Positions 37,053 to 50,500 of a stretch of 64,000 nucleotides of DNA are shown in pieces. The position numbers were made by a program, and so were the translations under genes. The stretch spans positions 35,364 through 99,363 of the forward strand of contig JAYKXP010000159.1 in NCBI GenBank assembly GCA_037176845.1. Reading direction: 5' to 3'. The stretch is from Paramarasmius palmivorus (Eukaryota > Basidiomycota > Agaricomycetes > Agaricales > Marasmiaceae). Each line of letters opens with the position of its first letter. Position 1 is the first letter of the stretch. Below the pieces are notes generated by a model. It saw only the letters and a program-made list of their open reading frames with translations. It was not told where the DNA came from and ran no database searches.

Positions 37053-40000
37053 ATGCTATCCCAGATGACAGATGGTCAATTTCAACCATCTTATCCTTGT
37101 GCACCCTCAACTTCAGCGTCTTCATCCTCTTCCGCCCCACCACCGTCGACACCTACTTCGTTTCCAGGAATATCATCCATTCACACATCAATGCCCACGT
37201 CCATCAACCACACCTCACTCGCTATACCTCTAGACGAGCTGGCTACGACTTGGCTCAACGAACTTGAGCCTGACGCTGTACCCTCACACTATCCAAGAAA
37301 GAAGAAGCGGCTGACCACCATGTCTACAAATAATACACCAGGACGAGGACTCGTCAAATCCGAACCTGCCCCAATTCCGTTGAGGGATCTGAGGATAACA
37401 TCTGATACGGACGCCGTGCCAGTACAGTCATTACTTCCTTCGACGTCAGCGTACTATACAACAGATCAACATACTCTACCCCCCGGTCCCAGAGTAACGG
37501 CAGAGCTACTGTCGCTACTGCCACCGTTAGAACAAAAGAGTAGTCTCGGCCCGTCTTCCAATACTTTCGGGACACCCCAGAATCCTGCCGTTCCGCATTT
37601 TACTGGGTCTGCACGTACGACCTCTGCATATTTGCAAGAAGCATCACGGAATTCCACCACGCTCGCTTATGACTTACGTCGACTACTCCGATTCGCTGAA
37701 GACGCAGTATCGGCCAGATATCCCTGGTTGAACTGGAACGTTTTTAGAGACAGAGTAGAGGCATTTGTGCGCTGTCTCTCGGAGCCGGTAACCCAACAGA
37801 GAAAGGACAAGGCAAAATCAAGAAGAGAGAAGGAGGAGCAAACCTCCAGAGCGATGCAAATATTCGGGATTTCGTCTGCGCCTTCGTCAATCGGCAAAAA
37901 GGATCGCAGTAATCGAACCTTGTCGTCATCATCCCCTCTCAGGAATACCCATCATTTATTCCCCCCTTCAAGTCACGGAGGTTCCTCAACATCACCATTC
38001 AACGACGGTCCCAATAACGCTGGTTCCTCTGCCAAAGGGAAGCAAAAAGCGACCAGCGCAGAGGCCCACGTGGAGATGAACCTTCCATTTTTCGCAATGA
38101 TTTGCATCTCCATTGCGATTGGCATAGGCGAGGCAAAGCAACAACGGAAGTGGACATCCTTACACTTTGGCGCCCACGACAGTGACGATAGAATGCAGGT
38201 CGACACGAACATGGAAGCATCGGCTTCCCATCAACCTGATGCGCCAAACTTCTCTGGAAGGATGGATCCAACATATTGGTACCACCTCAGTAACCAGGCA
38301 ATGTCTTTATGGGAGAGCGACCGCCCAAGCACCGCTTCCTCAATGACGCAGAACAATGCGGTAGATGGAGTCGATGATATGGATGTCGTCAATGACTCTG
38401 GTTCTGTCTTCCCTGCGTCCAGGAAGGCGAATAGCGTAAATGATCTATCGGAAATGGAGATGGAAATGGACAGGATGTCGACTTTGCTCCTTCAAGTGAC
38501 GTTCTTGTGCCACGGTGGACTGCGGACTGAGGATGCCTCTGACCTCGAGAATGGCGAGACCAATGAGTCAGACCGAGAACGGCGATCTGTCAACCGTGAC
38601 ATTGTACCTCTCGTGAGTGTTTTCAATGGATTTTTCTGTGCCTTATATTTAATTCTTTATTCAGATGGGTAAAATCGTAGCACTGGCTCGTCAAATGAGA
38701 CTCCACGTCGATCCTGATGAGCACGGGTCTGAGGAGCCTAGCCCTAGCACCGAAGGCAAGAAGAAGGACAGCAAACAGAAATCACGAGACCTGAGGGACG
38801 GGCGTGGTAATTCGTTCTCATTATTCGAAAGTGAGATGCGGCGGCGAATATGGTGGTGTATAATGTTCTACGACCTGTAGGTTAACTCATCTGTGTCCTC
38901 ATACAAGTATTAACTGGTGATCTTCAACAGTTTTGTTTCCGACCTCTCCACCTTACCACCGCTCATCACGGATGGTACCTTCAGTACAAAGGTACCCGTC
39001 GCGAATGTTGACGAGACTGTCTTCTGTCCCGACTCGGTTCGCATCACTCCACCTCCAGGTGGTGGCGCCGATGGCAAAGGCTGGACCAGAGAAAGCATGC
39101 GAGGACTAGAGGCACGCTGCCAGTTAGTTCAGCTAGTTCGAAGCATCAAAAAGAAGATGAACGGACCCACAGCATGGCATGGGTCATACCATGGCTCGTA
39201 CAGCATCGAGCAAGCTGCGAGCATGGAACAGGACGTTAAAGCATGGCTAGATAGTTTGCCGAAGTATTATCAAGTCAATGCACAGGCGTCAACATCGCCG
39301 TCGCCGTCGCCATCACCTACAGGGACACGTCAAGCGACGAACCCTCTGGAACCCCCTATTGCTGTCCTCGAGGATTCAGCCGGTTTAAGTTCTGACTCCA
39401 TCGTGGCATCCGGAGAAGAGGACCCCGTCCTCGCCGTGCAGCGCTGCGAACTCGCAATCGTGGCTCATCGGTTGATACTGCGCATCTATCTTCCGTTTTT
39501 AAAGCGTAACGCCAATGGTCCTGTCCTTCACCAAGCAACCCTAGGCAGCATTAATGCTGCCCACGGAGTCATCTGTGCTTGCCAGATGCTATGGAGTGTC
39601 TGGGAGGCTGAACGTTCCAAAGCTGGCAAACCTCCGTCGTCATTGCCGCCGTCATCTCTCCTACCCGCTTCATGCGACTTCTATCCGTTCGCAAGGACCG
39701 TTTTTGACGCTGCCGTCGTATGTTCGCATGCAGTAATCAAACAGACCCTGAATATCATCAGCAAGCCTGCCCTAGACGACGTCGATATAGGCTTGGGTAT
39801 TCTCAGAAGTGTAGCTGGTTGGACTGACGACGCCGAAGGAGAGGCTACATGGCGACAGGGAATCAAGTGCGACAGGCAGGGCATCGCAGGATCAGAATAC
39901 ATTGTACCTCCAAGCGAGGCCGTCAAGATCGTGGAAGGGTTACGGGAGCAAGCAGGTGGCCCCTCGAATCCTATCAAAGGATTCAATGCGTCCAGTGGGA

Positions 40001-41565
40001 GTAAGCCTCAAGTTAGCGCTTCTCATAGTCATGTCAACAGTGTGGGATCGTCGTCAAGTGCATCTGCATCCGACGTACAGAGTCCAACTCTCAAACGGAA
40101 GCATATCGACGACGAAAACGAAAGCGAATTGAGACGCAAGAGTCCTGGACCACCTGTGATGGTTTCACCTCTGACCAGTGTGACCAGTGCGCCAGCATAC
40201 GTCTATCCTTCGATACCACCACCATGCCCCGATACCTACACTCCTATCCACGAAAACCACACCCCTACCACATACACCTCGGGTTCTGGGCCATTGTATT
40301 CGATATCTGCCGAGCCTGATACGTACCCAGCACCTCCTCCACCTCCAGCACCAGTGCTATCACCAGGTGCAAGCCTTTCATCTTCACAACCTTCGCCAAC
40401 GATCAGCAGCGACGGATCGTCATCCAGTAAATCGTCGTCGAAATCGAAAAAGCCTTCCTTCGGCATTCGCGTTCGGTCGCCCAAAGACGCGGTCATGCCC
40501 AAGACTCCAATAGTAACCAACGACTTGCAATCCAGCATAGGCTTCGCCCGTGGAGGAGAGGTTTCTTCGTTATCACCTCATGTCACTGGTCGAACCGACG
40601 ATTCCCAGCAACAGATGAACGGTCCGCTTCCCTTGAACCCGTCCCCTATCTCTACTGGGCAAGAGCAACATGAGCACGCATACCGTCCGAGGACTTCGTC
40701 CATCGCTCATGCCGAAGGTGCCCATCAAAAATACGAGCCTGCCGACTATTCTGTTAAACCTCTTCCTTTCTCGACTGGACCAACTATTGAAACACAACAG
40801 TCATCTGCTATGGCTCACCACCAGCAATCAACGCTCGGCCACGAAATTTATTCTAGCCAGGACGCCCTGCCGTTCACACCGCAGCACGAACAGGCCTTCT
40901 CGCATAGTTCTCCATCTAGGTACGACCATCCCCGTGAACCACCTACTTATCCTCCGACGCAACCGTATAACCCACCTCGGAAGAACTCGATTGACACATA
41001 CGCCGCGGAAAGTCCTTATGGTGCGAGTGGCCAGTTATCCAATGCCAGTTCGCCATACACAACGAGTACGCCTTCATTCGGGCCGCCTTCGCATGGTGCT
41101 AGCCCCCAAGGGTACGCCTCGACCAGTCCTGCTCAGTACTATGCACCAGAGTCGAGTAATCCCTATCCTCAAACGAGGTACGACGGGAATAGCAGGTACA
41201 GTGGGGGTAACACTTTAGCGCAAGCGGTAACACACGCGCCGCCTTCGGACCGTACGGGACCCGGACCAGAGGCTTACTCTGGGACTGGAAGTGGAGAGCC
41301 GCAGCGGCACACTGTTTATTCAATTGCAGAAGGTGCAGCGGTCGTATACGATGTCAAGCCGTCCATGGAAAGTTTGAATCAACAGCAGCAACAGCAATAT
41401 CCTACTACGACTAAACATCCTCAACAACATGCGTATCATCATGGATATAACACGACTCATACCAACTCGGAGAATCAGGGACTAATGCCCGCAATGTCAA
41501 CCTCACAGTCCTGGCCACAAGTACCTCAGGAAGGTCATTATTGGAATACGTGGGGCGAGTCGTGA
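37053..41565 (+). CDS. Fungal-specific transcription factor (middle homology region), no zinc cluster seen
   Basis: Three exons (37053-38612, 38665-38876, 38931-41565) splice in frame to 1,468 residues. The N-terminus is Ser/Pro/Thr-rich with a basic PRKKKRL patch (a likely nuclear signal). A helical core follows: MNLPFFAMICISIAIGIGEA, YWYHLSNQAMSLWES and LLLQVTFLCHGGL. ESEMRRRIWWCIMFYDLF then spans the second intron and leads to STLPPLI and VPVANVDETVF, the hallmark of the fungal_trans domain of Zn2Cys6 factors. The last 550 residues are low-complexity Ser/Pro/Gln sequence with QQQQQQ near the end. No Cys6 cluster is present in the first exon or obvious upstream, so it may act without direct DNA binding, or an upstream exon is missing from my reading. 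Confidence 0.82.
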
Positions 41566-42730
41566 AGTACCTGATCGCGAGGATCCGGTGGTGTTATCTA
41601 TTTGTGTTTCGTTCCTGTCGTTCATTTTTTGCTTCATTTCATCTTTCATCTTTTGGGATTGGATTGGGTTGCACATCATTATTAATATTCTCGCTATTCC
41701 TATTCTATTGTCTCGCAGTTTTCTTGCGTTCGTGTTATGCCCTTCATGACTCACGTTCCTTTCAAAGTTTTCGCAGTCTAGTCTCTGTCGTACATCGTCC
41801 ATTCGCTGTTTCGATATATCTCTTGAGTTATTAGCACATCTATTTAGACATGTATTTGGTTTGTATAGTTGTACTGCTACACGTACGTCTAGTTTGTTCT
41901 TAGAGAGGTCTGACGTCGAGCACGTCTACTGGCACATCTGTATCTTGATGCTTCGGAGCGAAAGTCACGTCCAAGATGACTTGTACGCCTGAACTTGGAC
42001 ATATCGGACGTTCGGCAGTGTGAGAGCGCAAGGTCCTGACGCTTTTCCACGGCGTAGGTCGTAATTGAAAGGGCTGGAGCACCAGAAAATAACACAAGCA
42101 AACGCGTGTTCTTTTTTCTTCTTGTCACTGTCGGTTTTCAGGATGATTCGTCCTCGGATATACCCACCGCCGGTATTGTTCAAGCAACGCATTCTACATT
42201 CGTGCGCACTTGTGCAACGAAATGCCAGCCCTGCAGCCTCAGCATTCTCTCAGCTAGTCAGGTGGTTTACAGCTTCCCGCGTTGAAATGGGTTCCACAAT
42301 GGTTCCAATGAGCCTAAATGATGATCAGAAAGCGACGACCGAAAAAACCAGCATTACATCGTTCACCTGCGCTCAAGCCGCACGAATTGGGAAGAGAATC
42401 ATGGCCACGGATCATTCGTGGTGTCGAAGTAGCTTGGGATGGGGAAGGTCCGGTATCTCGACCTGGTTCGTTTTTCTGTAAATTTTTGTTTGTATGGGGA
42501 GCTGAGCAGTGATATGGTATGGGCAGGAAGGCAAGGACGGAATATATGTCAAAAATAAAGGAGAAACCTGAAAACACCGACCAGGGACGAGCGGTGGTAG
42601 ACCTTGTGACCAGCAAGTCCAAAACAGATCAAGCAAGCCGAGTTCCGGTCCGTCGTTCCAGTCTTCCCGGCCTTCCCCTCCTTAAATCCAAGCAACGCGG
42701 GTCAAATTGACCTCATTCCTCCCTCTCCCA
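41566..42730. other. Intergenic between transcription factor and glycerol kinase
   Basis: The 3' flank of the factor is T-rich and looks untranslated. A 138-codon frame (42065-42481) has no family features. No clear promoter box is seen before the kinase start. Confidence 0.35.
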
Positions 42731-44991
42731 ATGTCTGTATTCCAGAGAGTATCCCGGGTCTTAAAGTCTGGCTCGTTCAGCGACAAGAGTGCGAGCAACA
42801 AGGCCGCTGCTGCTGTACCACAACCTCCTAAAGAGTTGAAGCAAGGAGAGTTTGTTGGCGCTCTGGATTGCGGAACCACGTATGTGACTGGTGTTCATTC
42901 CCTGGTACTCGGTCTTCTGAGCACCGTGTCATTCTAGTTCTGTTCGGTTTATAATATTCGACAAGCACGCCAACATCACTGCACAAAGTCAGCTTGAATT
43001 CCCTCAATACTATCCTCAACCAGGGTACGTCAATCCAATTCAGTTGAGTATAATCTTCAATCACATGAATACTTGTTCCAGATGGCACGAACACGACGCG
43101 GCAGAGATTCAACAGCACGCTGAAAAGTGTATCGAGAATGCTGTAAAGGAACTGGAAACTGCGGGATGGGCCAAGGAGAGTGTCAAGGTCATTGGTACGC
43201 TATCACGTCACTTCTATTCCTAGTTTCGTTAACTAACAGGCGCTCTAGGAATCACGAATCAACGCGAGACCACTGTTGCCTGGAGCCGAAAAACAGGCCA
43301 ACCGCTGTGCAAAGCGATTGTGTGGACAGATTCTCGGACCAAGAATATTGTCGTACATTACGAGAAGAAACTAGAAGAGGTCGGGATTGAGGTGGCCGAA
43401 GGACAGTTTAAGAAGGGCCCTGAAGGTGTTGAATACCTTCGTGAAGTGTACGCATGGTTCTACTGTTTTCGTGTCGCGTGCCCTAATCCATTCCACAGAA
43501 CTGGCCTCCCACTGTCAACATATTTCTCGGCAATCAAGCTCCGATGGATGTTGGATCATTATCCGGAAGTCAGCGCTGCTCATGATGCGGACGACCTCTT
43601 GTTTGGAACGGTCGAGTCTTGGGTGCTTTACGTATGGCTCTTTTCACATGTTCATCATGCCCGCGCATCAGCTGAAAGATGTCTCTTTTAGAACCTTGCT
43701 GGTGGTGCGGAAAAGCACCTGCACGTATGTGAAGTGAGCAACGCATCACGAACACTTCTGCTCAACGTCAAAACTCTACAATGGGAGCCAAGTCTTCTCA
43801 AGTTCTTTGGTTTCCGTGAATCCATTCTACCCAAGATCGTCTCGACTTCTGAGGTGTATGGCAACATCGCTGCTGGATTGTTGAAGGACGTTCCTGTTGG
43901 TGGCTTGGTTGGAGACCAGCAATCAGCTTTGGTTGGAAACAAGTGTCTGAAGCAAGGAGAGGCCAAGTGCACCTATGGAACTGGCGCCTTCTTGCTATTT
44001 AACACCGGTGGTGAGATTGTAGAGAGCAGACACGGGCTCCTCAGTACCGTGAGTCAAAGGTTCGGTCTCTCTCTCCTATTCCCTTCTGACATTTCCTGCA
44101 AGGTTGCATACCAAGCCGGACCTGACGCAAAACCCGTTTACGCGCTGGAGGGCAGTAGTAAGCCCTTGTTCCTTGACCTACTTTCTTCTAATTACTGATG
44201 GAACTTTCCTAGTTTCGGTAGCAGGAAGCGCCATCAAATGGCTTCGCGATTCCATGAACCTCATCGACTCTGCTGGCGAGGTCAACACACTCGCTGCCAA
44301 GGAAAGTGATACTGGTGGTGTCTACTTCGTGACTGCATTCTCTGGTTTACTTGCGCCGTACTGGGATCCTGGTGCTGCGGGATTATTGATCGGTAAGCTC
44401 CGTTTTGATGTCCGGTTCCCCAGTCCATTATGGTCTCCACATCTCCATCGTCCCCGCATTCTCCACACAATCAATTTTCAAACTGATTTGTTATCATGAT
44501 CTTTCAGGTATCTCACAGTACACCAACCCATCACATATTGCTCGTGCTACCCTCGAAGCCAACGCGTTCCAAACTCGTGCTATCATCGAGAGTATGAAGC
44601 TTGACTCTGGCACTGACCTCAAGCACCTCAAAGTCGACGGAGGCATGACTAATGGTGACCTAGCCATGACCGTTTTGGCGGATATTGGCGGGTTCAGTGT
44701 TATCAGACCGGAGATGAGAGAGTGAGTTCTCACCGTGTCTCTATAGTTGCGAGTTAATGATGCGAATCTATCTTCAGGTCAACAGCTCTGGGAGCAGCTA
44801 TCCTTGCAGGATCAGCTATTAAACTCTTTGGCTGGGATCTCCAGAACCCCGAGACACTAGCCGAGGTCAACACCAAAGGTAGCACCGAATTCAAACCTGC
44901 ATTGGAGGAAGCTCAGCGTCAAAAGAAGTGGGAAGGTTGGCAACGGGCTGTTGAAAGGTCGAAGGGTTGGGAAGAGGGTGTTGATGAATAA
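42731..44991 (+). CDS. GUT1: Glycerol kinase
   Basis: This enzyme phosphorylates glycerol to glycerol 3-phosphate with ATP, the first step of glycerol use. The start is [14 protein letters not shown] at 42731; an in-frame ATG at 42707 would add eight residues. The FGGY-kinase pattern is complete: [16 protein letters not shown] (split by an intron after the Thr codon), [85 protein letters not shown] and [12 protein letters not shown]. Eight or so short introns splice in frame, one with the exon end REV joined to TGLPLS. It ends EEGVDE at 44991 and converges on SDR copy 2, 138 bases away. About 560 residues, usual for fungal enzymes. Confidence 0.94.
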
Positions 44992-45129
44992 ATTATTTTC
45001 AGGGCTCCATATTTCGTTCAAGGAAGGTTCATTCGAGGGCTATGGTTTTCGTTTTGGATGTAAAGTTCAACTTTATCGTGTACATTAACATTTACTGCTC
45101 ATCATATTTGGTTTTGTTTTTGCCACCTA

Positions 45130-46347
45130 TCAAGTACCCTCGGCAAAATCGGTGCTGAGAGATACATCTTTCCACTCCTCTATGCGGCGAAGGGTTTGCT
45201 CGCATTCGTGCTTGACCGCCTTGTAACAGTCGGGTCCGAGCTGAATGCTCCTTGGGAATGCCTTACCCTTGGCAGTACCTTCACCATGAACAATGTCGAC
45301 TATGATCTGCGCTGCGATCGATGGATCACCAGGTTGGTTGTTGTGATAAGCTACAGCGAGATCAGACCATTGTAGACCGTGATGTAGGATGTACGAACCT
45401 TGCAGCATGGCCTCAAACTCGCCCGTGACTTCGTTGTAGTCTGCAATCCGGGGATTGTATGGCTTCCGATGGGTTGGATCAAGTAGCGCCGTGCGAAAGT
45501 AGCCCAGATCAATGCAAGTGCTACGTAGGCCAAGGGGTGCAATCTCGTCGTGAAGAGTGCCGGAGAGTCCTACAAAGAAAATGAATCTGCGTTCCCTCAG
45601 ATTTCAAGTGTCATGCGTTCTACATACCCCTCAAAGCCCACTTGGTAGTCGAGTATAACCCAAGAGAGGGTTGTGCCCTGACAAGGTTGAGCAAAATAAG
45701 TACTTTGAATCTGTAATGGTAAATGAACATCTTCAAACTTACATCCAGCCCAAGACAGATCCAATGAAAATGATGGTACCAGTTTTTCTCTCGCGCAGAT
45801 ACGGGAGAAAGGCTCTAGTGACATTGACGGCTCCAAAGAAATTCGTGCTGAATAGTGAGTAGTGAATGAGAACCAGTCCCTCAATCGACTCGGTCGACTC
45901 GGGCCTTACTTGAATTGCTCCTGTGTCTCTTGCGTGCTGTGAACGTACGATCAGGATTCAGGACAAGGTTTGCAACAACATAGTGGTACATACGTGTTTT
46001 CTTCAATCGCCCCAATTGTTCCATACCCAGCATTATTAACGACGACATCAACCTGACCACAAATAGCCACCGCCTTCTTAGCTATTTCTTGTAATTCTTC
46101 AAGGGGTGCAGTAACATCGAGTTGGATGGTTTCTGCGCCCTGTGCTTTGAGATCGTCGAGCTGGGAGAAGGAACGTGCTCTTGTGGTTGCGATAACCTTG
46201 TCGCCGCGGTGAAGAGCTGCGAGCGCTAGTTCACGTCCGAATCCGGTACTAGAGTTTGAAAGTTCACAAGAGGTTCGACTAGGTGTGAAGATTGTGAAAA
46301 GCGTACGAGGTGCCGGTGATAAGCCATACAAGTGGGGAAGACGACAT
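45130..46347 (-). CDS. Short-chain dehydrogenase/reductase, copy 2
   Basis: It starts at 46347 with MSSSPLVWLITGTS, then after an intron TGFGRELALAALHRGDK (TGxxxGxG cofactor site). NNAGYGTIGAIEENT and FGAVNVTRAFLP follow, then MAQPSLGLYSTTKWALRG with the catalytic Tyr and Lys. The last exon ends STDFAEGT and TGA at 45130. All exon joins I traced keep the frame, so it looks functional. It is much closer to copy 3 than to copy 1: even its first intron matches copy 3 almost base for base (compare 46250-46306 with 60001-60057). This points to a recent duplication. It lacks the TATAAAAG box found before copies 1 and 3. Confidence 0.87.
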
Positions 46348-47504
46348 GGAGGGGAAGTCAAGAAAAGACTGGAGTGGTCAACATCCCTATTTTGCTTCCC
46401 CCGCCTCATCATAAGCCCCAGTGGCGTTAATGGCGCAGCGCTGAGACAGCATTCACGAGCAAGAACTCTTCTGGTCTGCGAAGACGATGATCCCAATAAT
46501 CTACCACATGAGTAACCCAAATCTTGTCCGTGAACTCGGTTGATAATACTATATGCAGACTGTCAGAGGTTCACAATACGTACTATGCATCTTCCATGCT
46601 GGGAGAACGGCATCCAGTCCTGATCAATTTGTTGAACGGCAGGAAGGAAACAAGAAGGCGTACAACTGCACATGGATCGTGTGCAAGTCACGAGTCTTTG
46701 CATTCCAATCGCATTGGGAGCCAGACTGAGAAAGTTAGGGTTCGGAAGCTGTCAATGAGGGGAAAGAACGAGAGGCTTGACCGGGACCGGTGATTGGAAG
46801 GTGGGAGAAGCAAGAGCGCTCTTCCCTTTCCTCCGTACGACCACAATCCATCAATGCAAACATTTCCTCCCGTCAAACCCCTTCTACTTCGGCAGATATA
46901 CTCGCAAATGGAGGGCATCAACTCTTCCCAATCAATGTTTGGTTTCAGCAGAGAAAAGCTATGTGAAATGGTCGCTAAGACAGTCAAAATATGGTGCGTT
47001 TCTCTCAGACTACGTACTCTCTCAATTCTGATCGATTTGCCTTATCAGGTACTTGTTGTTATTAGAACCTCAACGCAATTCGTGAGGCATATTATTCACA
47101 AAATACCAATGTTACGTGAGGAGCGTGGATTCGGTTGGTAATGGGTCGAGGTTGAAGTCGAGGAAGCAGACACCTGATATACACACGTCGTGGTGACAGG
47201 ACAAGCGTCTTTCGAACAATTTCACCAAGGACGAGCGGTTCCGATTTGGACATAGGGTTGAGTTATTCTGGAACCTCTTTCGTCGCTAGGTCGATGTCTG
47301 TGTGGTGGGCCGTAAAGCAGTGAAGGACCCTACCGTGGGGCAAGGCTGTGAACATGTAGTTGATGACATAGTCTGGCGCTGGCCAAGGTTCATTCAATAC
47401 TGACCGGATCACCTCGCCTTGACATTGATACGTGTCCAAGGCGTGCCGGAGCCATTGTTTTCTTCCCTTCCTCGCCATCCTACCAACATTCGTATTTTCC
47501 AAAT
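46348..47504. other. Intergenic between SDR copy 2 and NLR gene
   Basis: A divergent intergenic stretch of 1.16 kb. Open frames near 46688-47141 on both strands overlap and show no family features. I see no repeat. Confidence 0.35.
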
Positions 47505-50500
47505 ATGCCATTCTTTCCCTCGGCGAATAGTTTTGCTATCCACAACAGCGCCTTCAATCAGGTTCGCGGGAATCAATACAATAACAACGCGTTGTACTAT
47601 CAAGATGACACCAGTGGGTTCTGGGTTAGTCTCCCTGTCGCATTCTTGCTAACGCACCATTTAGTTGAAATGCATGGTCTCGTGGCCACCGCCGCTGCAG
47701 TGAATGCGTTCTATAATTCTGAACAACGCCATCCCCCGCCAAATTGTCACCCAGGCACACGTACTACACTCTTAGGCCAGCTTAATGACTGGGTGCTGAT
47801 TAGATCAGCAGGCGAACGAGCCTATTGGCTTCGTGGTCCAGCAGGAGTTGGTAAATCGGCGATCATGCAAAAAGTGTCGGAAACCCATGCCTGTACGGGG
47901 ATGGTGCTGAGGGAGCACAGGTGCAGTGGGAATCAGCTGGGAGAGCATACTTGCACCGGGAACTTGTTGGGACAACACACCTGTACCTGGGGCCTGTTGG
48001 AAAACCATATCTGCACAGGGAGGTTACTGGAGAAAGAGCAGTCAGGAATGCATGCGTGTATGCTGGATCCATCAGGGAGGAGCGTTTGTCACCGATTGGC
48101 TGCAGCATTCTTCTTCTCTCGAAATGATCCAACTCGCGATAAACTCGACTCCTTCGTCCCCACCATCATCTACCAACTTCTCAACTCCGAACCTCTCCGG
48201 ACCATTCTTAGTCCGTCAATCTTCAAAGCGATTCGTTTAGATCCCAACATCTTCCAAAAATCATTTGAGCATCAGTTCCGGAAACTGATCCTCGAGCCAT
48301 GTTCAATGGTCGACCCTCAAGAGTGGGAAAACCTACCAAACCTCGTGGTTATTGATGGCCTTGATGAGTGTATCGCGATATCGTCGCAGGAGAGGCTCAT
48401 TGCGATGATACGAGATGCAATATTGACGGGATGCCCTCTCATATTCCTCATCTCCAGTCGTCCGGAACCTCGCATTCGTCTAGCGTTTGAGCATGAAGCA
48501 TTCGCCTCTGTTCTGGGCCATCTTGTTGTCGGAAACTCGTACGAGTCCACCCAAGACATTGCCATGTATCTTCGCGATAGGTTTACTCAACTGCAGCACA
48601 CACATCACGCCCTGCGTCATCTAGACTTTTTGTGGCCTGGTGAAGATGTGGTTCGGAGGCTCGTTGCGAGAGCTTGCGGACAATTCATCTTTGCTGTCAC
48701 TGTCATGAAATATCTTGACAATGACGAAGAACTGCCATCCGATCGCTTAGAAGCCATTCTTCGTATACAGGCTGGAGACCTGCCAGAGTCTCCATACCCT
48801 GATCTGGATCTCCTCTACCACCAGATCTTGGTGACATGCCGCAACTGGGACAAAGTCCGGCAAATTCTTCAACTACTTGTTACGCCGCATTATCCACTTC
48901 CAGCGTATGGGGGTTCGTCACACCACAGTTTATGTTGGCGGTCCTCTCGAGTCCTTGCGACACTCCTCAAGTTTCAACCGGGTGAAGTTGAGAGTCTCTT
49001 GATCAAACTACACTCGGTTGTAGAAGTGCCTAATGGCGACTACGATGTGCAGATTTTACACTACTCCTTTGCAGACTACCTCATGGACCATGGCCGTTCG
49101 GGAGCGTGTCATGTGGAACCGCTCACAGAGCCGGGTTATCTTGACCTGGTAGCTCAGGCGACACTTCGCTACATGCTGAGCCATTCACAACAGTATCTCA
49201 GAACATATACTCTTGTCGGTTGGCAGGCTACCCTTTACGATAGACTGGTCAACATTTTCCTCTTGATCCTTGCGATACAGTCTCCAAGCGACGAGTTGCT
49301 TGCGACTTTGGATCAATTTGATCCCTACTATTTTGCAGCGCTTCTGTTAAATTCCGGTGACGGACGTTACCACTTTTTGAGATGGAAAGATGCCATCAAT
49401 TGGGCAAGGGTGAGGCTTTAATTAGTTTCCGGACACTGTACACTAACGATTCGTACAGTCTCTTGGCGTCAGGGCTCCAAAGGCGTTCCTTGAAAAGATG
49501 CAGTTGTTTATGCAGAAGTTTTGTGTCGGGTCCCGGTATGCATCCGAATTCGAGCTGAATGCAGCAAGAGCATATCTGGAATCTGTGCTCTATACCGATC
49601 CCCCGAGAAATCTCGAATGGGGTTCTACTTATCTGCAGGAACTTCTTTACCCTAGAAGTTCCACAGTGGTGTGGGGTTCGCATCTGTATGTCATACCGGT
49701 CAATGGCCAAACTCCACGCTTTTGGAATGGCGGATTTCGTGCTGTTTTTGTGACTCGGGAGAGGAGCGAAACGATAAAGAGGTTGCTGCAATCCCTCAAC
49801 TGCGATCCTGAGGACATCGCCAACGATATCTGCAACGACACCTTCAGAAGTGTTAACAATGATGGCGATGCAGTCAAGGTAATTGTTCTGATTCAGTATT
49901 GCTGGTTATTGTTGCTAACTTGTTATGCAGCATAATGATCTATACTCTCTAAAAAGATTGGTAGCACAACGCCGAACAGAGCTCGGCCACAGAGCGTTCT
50001 CGTCTACATTGCCTAGACACGTGGAGTCAACCTTCAATCCACGAATCCTGTCGGGTCGACCGGGATATTTCCAGTTCGCGAACCCCTCCAATCAGCAGGG
50101 CGGTCAACCTAGTCAACAAGGTACTCATATACAGCAAAATGCCTGGCAATATGGACAGCCTAACCCCATAACGAGAGGGCAGTCTAGTCTAATGTGGAGA
50201 GATCATTTTGGCCCAGCGTTAGGTGCCCTGTCCAGCCATCAGCTGAGCGGGATAGCTTCAACCCAAGAAGGTCGGGCTACTCCGACTTGGGGAGTCCGCT
50301 CTAATATGCCACTCCAAGGCCCATCTGCTTCAACGTGGCAAGGCCAGTACTATCCGATATCCGGCCAGGATTCTAGTACCCCGTCAGTAAGCTGGCAACC
50401 CAATCCAATTGGAGGCGCGCAACATACCCCACAATTCGATCCAGTAATGACTTCGGGAGATCAGGTTGATTCGACAAGGGGATGGCAAAACGATACAGCG

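Noticed and set aside
47886..48035. Regular repeats resembling a CRISPR-like array
   Set aside because: Units are directly adjacent without spacers, in frame, and lie inside a coding exon of a eukaryotic gene.
49396..49791. 131-codon minus-strand frame inside the NLR gene
   Set aside because: It is antisense to NLR exon 2, which splices in phase and has family-consistent sequence.
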